Assembly: GCF_003050925.1 (NCBI RefSeq)
Contig: NZ_QAOV01000002.1
Span: 620,001 to 684,000 of the forward strand
Length of the DNA: 64,000 nucleotides
Direction of reading: 5' to 3'
From: Pseudomonas sp. GV085
GTDB taxonomy: Bacteria > Pseudomonadota > Gammaproteobacteria > Pseudomonadales > Pseudomonadaceae
Shown here: positions 8,374-16,558 of the stretch, piece by piece
How the letters are laid out: every line of letters starts with the position of its first letter
Numbering within the stretch: position 1 is the stretch's first letter
The notes under the pieces: model-generated
The model's database searches: none
What the model was told of the DNA's origin: nothing
What the model saw: the letters and a program-made list of their open reading frames with translations, nothing else
Translations under genes and position numbers: made by a program

Positions 8374-9996
8374 ATGTCAGAACACGTTCAGTCCCTGGAA
8401 GCCGTGCGCAGCGCGGGCACCAGTCAGGAAACCCAGAAAGTCATCTTTGCCTCGTCCCTCGGGACGGTCTTCGAGTGGTACGACTTTTTCCTCTATGGCG
8501 CCCTCGCGGCGGTGATCAGCAAGCAATTTTTCGCCGGGGTCAACGACACCACGGCGTTTATCTTTGCGCTGATGGCCTTCGCCGCCGGCTTCATCGTCCG
8601 GCCGTTCGGTGCGCTGGTGTTCGGGCGGCTGGGGGACATGATCGGGCGCAAGTACACCTTCCTCGCCACCATCATCCTCATGGGCCTGGCAACGTTCTGC
8701 GTCGGATTGCTGCCGACCTACGCCAGCATCGGCATCGCAGCGCCAATCATCCTGGTGGTGTTGCGCATGCTCCAGGGCCTGGCCCTGGGCGGTGAATACG
8801 GCGGCGCCGCGACCTATGTCGCCGAGCACGCGCCCATTGGCAAGCGAGGCTTCCACACCAGCTGGATTCAATCCACCGCGACCCTGGGCCTGCTGCTCTC
8901 GCTGCTGGTGGTGCTGGGCTGCCGCTACTTCACCGGCGATCAGTTCGAAGTCTGGGGCTGGCGCATTCCGTTCCTGTTTTCCATCGTGCTGCTGGGCATC
9001 TCGACCTGGATTCGCCTGAGCCTGCACGAGTCGCCGGCCTTCGTGAAAATGAAATCGGAAGGCAAGCTGTGTAAACAGCCGATTCGCGACTCCTTCGGTA
9101 AGTGGGAAAACCTCAAAGTGGTGTTGATCGCGCTGTTCAGCATCAATGCCGGGCAAGCGGTGACCTTCTACGCCGCGCAATTCTATGTGCTGTTCTTCCT
9201 CACCCAGTTCCTGAAAATGGACCCGGCCGTGGCCAACGGTTTGCTGATTGTCAGCGTGATCATTGGCGCCCCCTTCTTCATTTTCTTTGGCTGGCTGTCG
9301 GACAAGGTCGGGCGCAAACCGGTGCTGATGATCGGCCTGCTGCTGGCCACCGCGCTGTATTTCCCGATTTTCAAGACCCTGGCCCACTACGCCAACCCGG
9401 CCATCGACCAGGCCAGCCGCCAGGCACCGATCACCGTGATGGCCGACCCGGACACCTGCACCTTCCAGTTCGACCCGGTGGGCAAGGCGAAATTCGACAG
9501 CCCGTGCGACAAGGTCAAGACCTTCCTGGTCAAGCAGGGCCTGCCGTACCAGAGCGCAGCGGCCCCGGCCGGCAGTGGCGTGCAGGTCAGCGTCGGCGAC
9601 GTGAAGATCGATGGTTTCGACGAAGCCGCCCTGCGCGGTGCCGTGACCCTCGCCGGCTACCCGCAACAGGCGGACATGCAGCAGATCAACAAGCCGATGA
9701 TCGTGGCGCTGATCGTCGCGCTGATCATCATCTCCGCGATGTGCTACGGCCCGCTGGCGGCGCTGATGGTCGAACTGTTCCCGACCCGCATCCGCTACAC
9801 CTCGATGTCCTTGCCCTATCACATCGGCAACGGCTGGTTCGGCGGCTTTTTGCCGACCGTGTCGTTCGCGCTGGTGGTGTACACCGGGGACATCTTCTAC
9901 GGGCTGTGGTATCCGGTGGTGATCACCGGGGTGAGCCTGGTGGTGGGAATGCTGTGCTTGCGTGAGACGCGCAACGTCGATCTCGACAAGAACTGA
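8374..9996 (+). CDS. MFS transporter, metabolite:proton symporter (MHS) subfamily
   Basis: A 540-residue inner-membrane symporter. MHS hallmarks: ASSLGTVFEWYDFFLYG at the first helix, RPFGALVFGRLGDMIGRKYT at loop 2-3, LQGLALGGEYGGAATYVAEH, and GWLSDKVGRKPVL after helix 7. MHS proteins import organic acids, betaines or sugar acids with protons. Unlike the ~430-residue norm, it has an extra soluble segment of about 100 residues (roughly 338-438, with two Cys in DTCTFQF and SPCDK) between helices of the second half. RBS GAGGGA precedes ATG 8374. It follows the GMC dehydrogenase in the same direction, so the two may share a substrate. Confidence 0.88.
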   Translation: MSEHVQSLEAVRSAGTSQETQKVIFASSLGTVFEWYDFFLYGALAAVISKQFFAGVNDTTAFIFALMAFAAGFIVRPFGALVFGRLGDMIGRKYTFLATIILMGLATFCVGLLPTYASIGIAAPIILVVLRMLQGLALGGEYGGAATYVAEHAPIGKRGFHTSWIQSTATLGLLLSLLVVLGCRYFTGDQFEVWGWRIPFLFSIVLLGISTWIRLSLHESPAFVKMKSEGKLCKQPIRDSFGKWENLKVVLIALFSINAGQAVTFYAAQFYVLFFLTQFLKMDPAVANGLLIVSVIIGAPFFIFFGWLSDKVGRKPVLMIGLLLATALYFPIFKTLAHYANPAIDQASRQAPITVMADPDTCTFQFDPVGKAKFDSPCDKVKTFLVKQGLPYQSAAAPAGSGVQVSVGDVKIDGFDEAALRGAVTLAGYPQQADMQQINKPMIVALIVALIIISAMCYGPLAALMVELFPTRIRYTSMSLPYHIGNGWFGGFLPTVSFALVVYTGDIFYGLWYPVVITGVSLVVGMLCLRETRNVDLDKN

Positions 9997-10007
9997 GGCA
10001 AGGCCTG

Positions 10008-10035
10008 GCGACGAGGGAGCAGGCTCCCTCGTCGC
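10008..10035. terminator. strong hairpin between convergent genes
   Basis: GCGACGAGGGAGC, a 2-nt AG loop, then GCTCCCTCGTCGC: a perfect 13-bp stem. There is no U-tract, so it may be a REP-like hairpin or a 3'-end stabiliser rather than a classical terminator. Confidence 0.5.
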
Positions 10036-10052
10036 GCCCCGATCAGCCCCAA

Positions 10053-10421
10053 TCAAACCTCGGCATCGAGCAACTCGAACTTCACTTGATCCGGGTAGAA
10101 CGCCACATACTCACGAATCTGTTCGACAGACACCTTGGGATTCTCGTAACTCCACGCCGCGTTGGCAGCTTCATACCCAGGCACCTGCAAACTGAAATAG
10201 CTGGCATCGCCCTTGTACGGGCAATAACTGGTGTGGTCGGTGCGGGCGAAATACTTCTCGTCGATATCCTCACGCGGCACGTAGTACACCGGCGGGTAAT
10301 TGGCCTCCAGCAACACCAGGGTCCGCGCCGAGGCGGCTACTTGAATACCGTGAAACCTTACCAGCAGGCAGCCAGGCTGCTCGGCGATGGTGATGACAGG
10401 GCTAGGACCGGAGCTTTTCAT
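10053..10421 (-). CDS. DUF427 domain-containing protein
   Basis: A 122-residue soluble protein that is a single DUF427 domain: VYYVPREDIDEKYFARTDHT, then SYCPYKGDASYFSLQV. This Tyr/Cys-Pro-Tyr-Lys-Gly-Asp-Ala signature is the family hallmark. The fold is a compact beta barrel; no reaction is established. Monocistronic on the minus strand, convergent with the MHS transporter. Its start at 10421 has GGAACG upstream. The function is unassigned. Confidence 0.88.
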   Translation of the reverse strand: MKSSGPSPVITIAEQPGCLLVRFHGIQVAASARTLVLLEANYPPVYYVPREDIDEKYFARTDHTSYCPYKGDASYFSLQVPGYEAANAAWSYENPKVSVEQIREYVAFYPDQVKFELLDAEV

Positions 10422-10689
10422 GGAATGCGTTCCTCATGACGGTGATGGACCTGCAAATCGATGATGTGGGAGCGTGGCTTGCCCGCGATGGGCTGCGCAG
10501 CAGCGCCAAAACCTGAGACCTCGGTGTATCAGGTATAACCCAAGTTTCACCCTCGCGACTGCTTCGCAGCCGAACGGAGCCAGGCCGGCGCAACACACAA
10601 AGCTGTACATCCATACAGATAAAGATTGCTCCATCGTCCATCAACCGCCATTCTGTGCATCTCTCGCACATTGATCGACGATGGTGGTT

Positions 10690-12636
10690 ATGCGGCTGTA
10701 CCTCTGTGAAAAACCTTCCCAGGCCAAAGACATCGCGGCAGTCCTCGGCGCCCGGCGCCGGGGCGATGGCTGTTGGCTGGGAACGGACGTCACGGTGACC
10801 TGGTGTATCGGCCATCTGCTGGAAACCGCACCGCCGGACGCCTACGACGCACGCTACAAGCGCTGGGTGCTGGCGGACCTGCCGATCATTCCCGAAAAAT
10901 GGAAAATGACCGTCAAGCCGCGCACCGCCAGCCAATACAAGGCGGTCAAGCGTCTGCTCGGTGAAGCGTCCGAACTGATCATTGCCACGGACGCCGACCG
11001 CGAGGGCGAGATGATCGCCCGGGAACTGGTGGAACATTGCCGCTATCGCGGGCCGATCCGCCGGCTCTGGTTGTCGGCGCTGGACGATGCGTCCATCCGC
11101 AAGGCTCTGGCGGCGCTCAAACCGGGGAACGAGACCTTCAGCCTCTATCACTCGGCCCTGGGGCGCTCCCGGGCCGACTGGCTGATCGGCATGAACATGA
11201 GTCGGCTGTTCACCTTGCTGGGGCGCCAGTCTGGCTATCAAGGCGTGTTGCCGGTCGGCCGGGTGCAAACGCCGACCTTGCGCCTGGTGGTGGATCGCGA
11301 TCGCAGCATCGCCGACTTCGTGCCCGTCCCCTATTGGGCCATCGACGTGCAACTGCTGCACAACGGCACCGCGTTCACCGCTCAATGGCGCGCGGCATCC
11401 GAGGTTTGCGACGATCAGGACCGCTGCCTGAATCAGGCGCTGGCGCAACAAGCGGCGGCCGCCATGAGCGGCGCGGCCAGTGCGCGGGTGATCAAACTGC
11501 GCACCGAGCGGATGCGCGAAGTGGCCCCGCTGCCGTTCGATCTGGGCACCCTTCAGGAGGTCTGCTCGAAGAAGCTCGGCCTCGGCGCCCAGGCAACCCT
11601 CGACATCGCCCAGGCGCTGTACGAAACCTACAAAGTCATTACCTATCCACGCAGTGATTGCGGCTACTTGCCCCTCAGCCAGCACAGCGAAGCACCGGCC
11701 ATCCTGGCGGCACTGCGCCAGGCCGATCCGGCGTTGAACGCCTTGCACGATCACCTGGATCCGCAACGGCGCTCACGGGCCTGGAACGATGCCAGGGTCA
11801 GCGCTCACCACGGCATCATTCCCACTGCTGCGGCGAAGAATCTCGACAAGCTGGCGGGCAAACAGCGCGCGGTCTACACCCTGATCCGTGCTCGATACCT
11901 GGCGCAGTTCCTGCCCAATCACGAGTACGACCGCACCCAGGCCGACTTCGACTGCGCCGGCGAGGCCTTACGCGCTGTCGGCAAGCAGATCATCGAGCCG
12001 GGCTGGAAACGCGCCCTGCCCGAAGCGCTGGCGCAGGCCAAGGGGCGCGAAGCTCCCGCGCCGCAGACCCTACCCAACCTGGCCGAAGGCATCGATTGCG
12101 CAGTGGCCGGCGTGCGACTCAAGGACCTCTGGACCCAGCCGCCGAAGCCGTTCACTGAAGGCGATCTGATCAAGGCGATGAAGAATGTCGCCAAACTGGT
12201 GGAAGACCCGCTACTCAAGCAAAAACTCAAGGACACCACCGGCATCGGCACCGAAGCGACTCGCGCGTCGATCATCCAGGGCCTGCTCGACCGTGGTTAT
12301 CTGGTCAAGAACGGCAAGGCCCTGGCCGCGACGCCAGCCGCGTTCAGCCTGATCGACGCCGTACCGCGGGCCATCGCCGATCCGGGCACCACGGCGATCT
12401 GGGAACAGGCCCTGGACATGGTGCAAAGCGGGGAAATGAGCCTGGAAGAATTCGTCACCAAACAGGCGGCGTGGATGAGCAAGCAAGTCAGCCGTTGCGC
12501 CGGGCTGAGCATGACCATCAGCGGCCCACCGCCCACCGGTTCCGCCGCAGCCCCATGGAAGAAAAAACGTAAAGGCGCCCCGCGCAAACCAGCGAGCGGT
12601 ACCAAGCGCAGGTCAAAACCGGCAAGCAACACGTAA
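10690..12636 (+). CDS. topB: DNA topoisomerase III
   Basis: A 648-residue type IA topoisomerase that decatenates and relaxes DNA through a single-strand break. The N-terminal Toprim domain starts MRLYLCEKPSQAKDIAAVLG and includes the metal site ATDADREGEMIARE. The catalytic tyrosine lies in ITYPRSDCGYLPLS (residue ~318). The DTTGIGTEATRASIIQGLLD block is typical of TopB/TopA. The C-terminus is a basic Lys/Arg-rich tail (KKKRKGAPRKPASG) with no zinc fingers, as in E. coli TopB (653 aa). ATG at 10690 has GGTGG upstream; ATG 10681 would add three residues. It is single, flanked by a spacer and a REP-like repeat. Confidence 0.95.
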   Translation: MRLYLCEKPSQAKDIAAVLGARRRGDGCWLGTDVTVTWCIGHLLETAPPDAYDARYKRWVLADLPIIPEKWKMTVKPRTASQYKAVKRLLGEASELIIATDADREGEMIARELVEHCRYRGPIRRLWLSALDDASIRKALAALKPGNETFSLYHSALGRSRADWLIGMNMSRLFTLLGRQSGYQGVLPVGRVQTPTLRLVVDRDRSIADFVPVPYWAIDVQLLHNGTAFTAQWRAASEVCDDQDRCLNQALAQQAAAAMSGAASARVIKLRTERMREVAPLPFDLGTLQEVCSKKLGLGAQATLDIAQALYETYKVITYPRSDCGYLPLSQHSEAPAILAALRQADPALNALHDHLDPQRRSRAWNDARVSAHHGIIPTAAAKNLDKLAGKQRAVYTLIRARYLAQFLPNHEYDRTQADFDCAGEALRAVGKQIIEPGWKRALPEALAQAKGREAPAPQTLPNLAEGIDCAVAGVRLKDLWTQPPKPFTEGDLIKAMKNVAKLVEDPLLKQKLKDTTGIGTEATRASIIQGLLDRGYLVKNGKALAATPAAFSLIDAVPRAIADPGTTAIWEQALDMVQSGEMSLEEFVTKQAAWMSKQVSRCAGLSMTISGPPPTGSAAAPWKKKRKGAPRKPASGTKRRSKPASNT

Positions 12637-12651
12637 ACCTGACACCGAACC

Positions 12652-12764
12652 CTGTGGCGAGGGAGCTTGCTCCCACTGGGCCGCAAAGCGGCCCCCAAAA
12701 ACCAAAACAGGGACTGCTGCGCCCGAACGCGGACCGGTCCAGCGGGAGCAAGCTCCCTCGCCAC
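12652..12764. repeat. long REP-like inverted repeat
   Basis: TGGCGAGGGAGCTTGCTCCC at the left and its inverse GGGAGCAAGCTCCCTCGCCA at the right, ~70 bp apart. Inside is a smaller hairpin GGGCCGC AAA GCGGCCC. This is a different REP variant from the GTAGGAGCGAGC type. Confidence 0.8.
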
Positions 12765-12824
12765 GGATCGTGCGACGCCGGCCATAATCAATTGTGTCCC
12801 TTGGCCTGTCAGGAGCCACTTCGA

Positions 12825-13328
12825 ATGTCTTCGATAGAACTGCACGCCGCCCAACGCGATGAGCTGGAAACCATCGAGAACCTGATGCAGTTCTACGCCT
12901 ACGACTTCAGCGAATGGTTGCCGCTGAAACTGGGCGAATACGGTTTCTTCAACATCCTGCCCATGCCGGACTACTGGCGAAACCCGGCCACCCGCCCCTT
13001 CCTGATCAAGGTCGACGCAGAACTGGCCGGCTTCGTAACCGTGGATAACCAGACCCATCTACCCGGTGCCGAGTACAACATCGGCTATCTGTTTGTCAGT
13101 CGACGCTTCCGTGGCCGGGGTGTCGCACGATTTGTCGTTTCCACTCTCTTGAGCCAATTCCCCGGTCAATGGCAGATTTTCCACATCGAGGCGAACCAGC
13201 CGGCACGCCTGTTCTGGGCCGCCGTGATGCCGGGGCTCGACATTGGCGGACTCACCTTGCATCAGCAGGTGATTGACCGCCATCCCTGCACTTTTTACCG
13301 CTTTCAGTGTCCGCCATTGTCGTCCTGA
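12825..13328 (+). CDS. GNAT-family N-acetyltransferase
   Basis: A 167-residue acetyltransferase. The acetyl-CoA binding motif A is GYLFVSRRFRGRGVARFVVS (residues ~87-106, R-x-x-G-x-G/A pattern). An acceptor region precedes it and HIEANQPARLFWAAV follows as the usual N-P-A motif B. The substrate cannot be inferred. ATG at 12825 has AGGAG ten bases upstream. The frame is open back to 12654 but that part is REP sequence. The gene is single. Confidence 0.85.
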   Translation: MSSIELHAAQRDELETIENLMQFYAYDFSEWLPLKLGEYGFFNILPMPDYWRNPATRPFLIKVDAELAGFVTVDNQTHLPGAEYNIGYLFVSRRFRGRGVARFVVSTLLSQFPGQWQIFHIEANQPARLFWAAVMPGLDIGGLTLHQQVIDRHPCTFYRFQCPPLSS

Positions 13329-13847
13329 CCGACACGCCCTCGACTTCCCCGCTAATTCCCAACAGCATTGTCCGACAATATGTAGTGACCAAAAATATTC
13401 ACTACAAAACCGTTGACGCCTCCGATTTGCCCTTGCATGATGCAGACGTCTCCCCGATCGGGAGTACAGGCAACACGTTTGAGCAAGCTCGTCTGACCGC
13501 CGAGCTGTTTTTCCCGGATACACGCTGCCCACAAGGCAGATTGAAGAAGCTGACCTGGCCTGAACGTCCAGTACAAGGGCGAGAAGTCTTGGCGAGCAAT
13601 CCTCATGAAGCTTGTGGCCGACCCTGAAAACGTCGGCAGTGGCCTTAAGGTTTTCGCCGCTTCTCTTCGTTGTGACGCTATTGCGTAGCAGTTATTCAAC
13701 ACGACTACATGCAGCAGACGCAGGACCCCGCCCGATAAGGCGGTCGAACGCTGACGTCCTGGTTTCGGTGCCAGGGATCAACTAACCGATGGGCTACCTG
13801 TATTAGCGAATCAACTTTGAAAGATCACCAATTGGTCAAGGGGCTTT
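13329..13847. other. 519-bp spacer with an inverted repeat and a foldable segment; no convincing gene
   Basis: Two short open frames (106 codons on +, 116 on -) cross this stretch, but neither has a good RBS or a recognisable motif. Visible structure: a perfect 8-bp inverted repeat TGTAGTGA/TCACTACA at 13381-13406, and nested stems at 13721-13774 (CAGGAC..GTCCTG outside, CCGCC..GGCGG inside, then CTGG..CCAG). It could hold an operator or a small RNA. Confidence 0.4.
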
Positions 13848-13850
13848 ATG

Positions 13851-14180
13851 ATGAATCTGAACAATCAACCAACTATCGATGAACTGGCTCGTATCTTCGC
13901 TGCAAAGAAAGACAGCCACGACAACCATATTCTCTGGATCAGCAAGTGTGGCCAGGTTCATATCGACTGCCTGTCGCCGCACGCCCATGAAGCAGAGTTC
14001 GACCAGAACAACCAGAACCTGCTCGCCCGACTGAAGATGTACCGTCGCGGTCAGGGCTATGTCGGCAAGAAGGCCGCGGCCGACAAGGACTTCATCGGTA
14101 ATGTTCTGCAAACCCTGAAACAGGCCTGGGCCTCGATGCAGGATCAGAACGAAGTTCGGGTGATTGACCGGTTCTACTAA
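13851..14180 (+). CDS. small protein of unknown function
   Basis: A 109-residue soluble protein rich in Gln, Asn and Lys. I recognise no domain. Notable blocks are ILWISKCGQVHIDCLS and the basic KMYRRGQGYVGKKAAADKDF, ending EVRVIDRFY. AAGGGG lies seven bases before ATG 13851; ATG 13848 is one codon earlier. It is followed by a clear Rho-independent terminator, so it is expressed as its own short unit from a promoter in the 519-bp spacer. Codon use is ordinary for this genome, which supports a real gene. Confidence 0.75.
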   Translation: MNLNNQPTIDELARIFAAKKDSHDNHILWISKCGQVHIDCLSPHAHEAEFDQNNQNLLARLKMYRRGQGYVGKKAAADKDFIGNVLQTLKQAWASMQDQNEVRVIDRFY

Positions 14181-14216
14181 TTGAAATGAGTCATTGCTGA
14201 CTTATTGATAAACAAG

Positions 14217-14246
14217 GCCTGCTCCCAAAAAGGAGCAGGCTTTTTT
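14217..14246 (+). terminator. Rho-independent terminator
   Basis: GCCTGCTCC, loop CAAAAA, GGAGCAGGC, then TTTTTT: a perfect 9-bp stem with U-tract, 36 bp after the stop of the small protein gene. Confidence 0.95.
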
Positions 14247-14263
14247 ATGTCTGCTAAATAACC

Positions 14264-14291
14264 AATGTGGGAGCAAGCTCGCTCCCACAGG
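14264..14291. repeat. single REP
   Basis: TGTGGGAGCAAGCTCGCTCC followed by CACA: one palindromic REP between the terminator and the stop of cynR. Confidence 0.8.
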
Positions 14292-14303
14292 TATTTGGGC
14301 CAA

Positions 14304-15185
14304 TCAAAAAAGATCAGCGCCGATCACCAGCTCCACAAACGCCAACGCCGCCGCGCTGTGATAGTTGTTCTTACGCCGTAGCAACGCGGCCCCACGCTCT
14401 GGCGCTGCGCCCTGCATGGACAATTTGCGCAATGCCCGATCCTGAGTAGCGATGGGTTCCGGCAGGATGGTGGCGATGGCGCAATGGCGGACGACTTCCA
14501 GCAGCGTATTGACCGAATTCACTTCAATCACAACCTTGGGCGTGATGTGCGCCTGAGCGAAATACGCATCGATGCACGTGCGGGTTATGTAGTCGGGGGT
14601 CAGCAGGGCGAACTCAAGGCGGGCTATCTCTTCAGCGGACAACGCCGCCTGATGCTCATATAGCGGATGATCGCGCCCAACCATCAACCCCAGGGTTTCG
14701 GTAAAGGCCGGAATCGATTCGATGTCGGTGCTTCTCACCTGATCAAACGCGATCGCGATATCCAGCGAATCATCGGCCAGCCCCGCCTCGATCTCGTCCA
14801 TCGATAGCTCGAAAATCTCCAGATGGATGTTTGGGTAACGCGCCATGTAGTCGCGCACCAGCGGCCCTACCAGATAGGCCATGAAGGTCGGCGTCATGGC
14901 CAGGCGCAGGTTCCCGCGGGACAAGTCCTTCACGTCGTGCAACGCACGTTTGCCCGCCTCCAGCTCCACCAGTACCCGCCGCGCGCATGCAATGTAAGCC
15001 TCGCCGGCATCGGTGGGTTTGACCGTGCGCGAGGTGCGGTCGAACAGGCTCACACCGAGGGATTCTTCCAGCTGGCGGATCTGCTGCGACAAGGTCGGCT
15101 GGGACACGTGCAGCATTTCGGCGGCGCGGGTGAAGCCACCGTGGTCGGCCACTGCCAGCAGATAACGCAAATGTCGAAGCAACAT
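14304..15185 (-). CDS. cynR: LysR-family regulator CynR
   Basis: A 293-residue LysR activator. The HTH lies in residues 1-60 (MLLRHLRYLLAVADHGGFTR, AAEMLHVSQPTLSQQIRQLE, LGVSLFDRTSRTVKPTDAGE), followed by an effector domain. In E. coli CynR is divergent from cynTS and activates it in response to cyanate; here it is divergent from cynS and cynT across a 123-bp spacer, the same logic. Identity as CynR rests on this position and the close family fit. The start at 15185 is the only sensible one, since the HTH begins immediately. Confidence 0.88.
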   Translation of the reverse strand: MLLRHLRYLLAVADHGGFTRAAEMLHVSQPTLSQQIRQLEESLGVSLFDRTSRTVKPTDAGEAYIACARRVLVELEAGKRALHDVKDLSRGNLRLAMTPTFMAYLVGPLVRDYMARYPNIHLEIFELSMDEIEAGLADDSLDIAIAFDQVRSTDIESIPAFTETLGLMVGRDHPLYEHQAALSAEEIARLEFALLTPDYITRTCIDAYFAQAHITPKVVIEVNSVNTLLEVVRHCAIATILPEPIATQDRALRKLSMQGAAPERGAALLRRKNNYHSAAALAFVELVIGADLF

Positions 15186-15308
15186 GGGATTCTCAATCTA
15201 TAGGCGGTACTTATGGATTGCATTGTATATCGGTCTTGGACGCTATGGATGGTTCGGCAGAAGATGGCCCCACACCCAAGCGACACCCCTTCCGATAGGA
15301 GAATCACC
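15186..15308. promoter_or_regulatory. divergent cynR/cynS control region
   Basis: The 123-bp spacer between the two starts. ATAGGCGGTACTTAT near 15200-15214 has the interrupted dyad ATA-N9-TAT expected of a LysR box (T-N11-A). AGGAG stands in front of cynS. Binding by CynR is inferred. Confidence 0.5.
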
Positions 15309-15776
15309 ATGCAACAGTCCCATGCCTACAACGACCCAAGCCTGGCCCTGACCACTTCTGTCCTGGACGCCAAGGCGCGCAAAAACCTGTCGTGGCAGGA
15401 CCTGGCCGACGGCACAGGTTTGAGCCTGGCCTACGTCACAGCCGCCCTGCTCGGTCAACACCCGCTGCCTGAAAGCGCTGCAAAAGTGGTCGGCGACAAG
15501 CTGGAACTGGACGCCGACGCCGTGGCCCGGCTGCAGATCATCCCGCTGCGCGGCAGCCTCTCTGGCGTGCCGACCGACCCGACCATCTACCGCTTCTACG
15601 AAATGATCCAGATCTACGGCACTACCCTCAAAGCCCTGGTTCATGAGCAGTTCGGCGACGGCATCATCAGCGCGATCAACTTCAAGCTCGACATGAAGAA
15701 AGTCGAAGATCCGGAAGGCGGCTCCCGCGCCGTCATCACCCTCGACGGCAAGTTCCTGCCCCTGCGTCCGTTCTAA
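15309..15776 (+). CDS. cynS: cyanate hydratase (cyanase)
   Basis: A 155-residue cyanase, converting cyanate and bicarbonate to carbamate plus CO2, which yields ammonia. An N-terminal HTH-like helical domain ([20 protein letters not shown]) is followed by the catalytic domain with [20 protein letters not shown] and [14 protein letters not shown]. Arg95, Glu98 and Ser121 correspond to the catalytic Arg96, Glu99 and Ser122 of the 156-residue E. coli enzyme, a homodecamer. ATAGGAG precedes ATG 15309. Followed by carbonic anhydrase 61 bp on, which replaces the bicarbonate used. Confidence 0.97.
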   Translation: MQQSHAYNDPSLALTTSVLDAKARKNLSWQDLADGTGLSLAYVTAALLGQHPLPESAAKVVGDKLELDADAVARLQIIPLRGSLSGVPTDPTIYRFYEMIQIYGTTLKALVHEQFGDGIISAINFKLDMKKVEDPEGGSRAVITLDGKFLPLRPF

Positions 15777-15837
15777 GTTGATACCGGCCCGCACGCCCTG
15801 TGCGGGCCGAACCCTGCTCATCCATGAGGAAGCGATC

Positions 15838-16497
15838 ATGAAAGCGCTCATCGACGGTTTTTTGAAGTTTCAGAAAGAAGCCTTTGCGCAACGCACCGAC
15901 CTGTTCAAACACCTGGCCACCACCCAACATCCAGGCACGCTGTTCATCAGCTGTTCCGACAGCCGTGTCGTGCCGGAACTGCTGACCCAACAAGAACCCG
16001 GTGAACTGTTCGTGATCCGTAACGCCGGCAACATCGTGCCGTCCTACAGTCCGCATCCGGGTGGTGTGTCGGCCACGGTCGAATACGCCGTCGCTGTGCT
16101 CGGCGTGACTGACATCGTGATCTGCGGCCATTCGGACTGCGGCGCCATGACGGCCGTGGCCAAGTGCACCTGCATGGATCACCTGCCCGCCGTCAGCGGC
16201 TGGCTGCAACATGCCGAGTCGGCGAAAGTGATCAACGAAGCCCGGCCACACACCAGTGAGGCGGCCAAGGTCAGTTCGATGGTCCGGGAGAATGTCATCG
16301 CCCAACTGGCCAACATCCAGACACACCCGTGTGTGCGACTGGCCCAGGAAAAGGGCCTGTTGAACCTGCATGGCTGGGTGTACGACATCGAGACCGGTTC
16401 GATCGACGCACTGGATGCCGGCAGCCGAAGCTTCGTGTCGCTGGTCGAGCATCCGGGCACTTGTGCCGTATCGGCCAAGGCGATCAAAGCCGCGTAA
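15838..16497 (+). CDS. cynT: beta-class carbonic anhydrase (CynT type)
   Basis: A 219-residue zinc enzyme interconverting CO2 and bicarbonate. Zinc ligands Cys39 ([12 protein letters not shown]), His98 and Cys101 (CGHSDCGAM), and the Asp41-Arg43 dyad, are all present; [12 protein letters not shown] is also conserved. In cyn operons this enzyme keeps bicarbonate available for cyanase and prevents CO2 loss. It lies downstream of cynS; in E. coli the order is cynT-cynS. GAGGA precedes ATG 15838. No CynX-type cyanate permease follows, so the operon is two genes. Confidence 0.95.
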   Translation: MKALIDGFLKFQKEAFAQRTDLFKHLATTQHPGTLFISCSDSRVVPELLTQQEPGELFVIRNAGNIVPSYSPHPGGVSATVEYAVAVLGVTDIVICGHSDCGAMTAVAKCTCMDHLPAVSGWLQHAESAKVINEARPHTSEAAKVSSMVRENVIAQLANIQTHPCVRLAQEKGLLNLHGWVYDIETGSIDALDAGSRSFVSLVEHPGTCAVSAKAIKAA

Positions 16498-16558
16498 TCA
16501 GAACCGCGGTCTGATCACGAAAATGACCGCCCTTGCAGCGGTCACGGGTTCCGTCAGC

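Noticed and set aside
8377..10056. 559-codon minus-strand frame opposite the MHS transporter
   Set aside because: His/Gln/Arg-rich shadow frame; the plus strand has the MHS motifs and a good RBS.
12654..12824. 57-codon extension of the GNAT gene
   Set aside because: It is the translated REP-like repeat; AGGAG stands before ATG 12825.
13307..13702. Two overlapping ORFs of 106 (+) and 116 (-) codons
   Set aside because: No RBS, no motif, and one overlaps the end of the GNAT gene; treated as non-coding.
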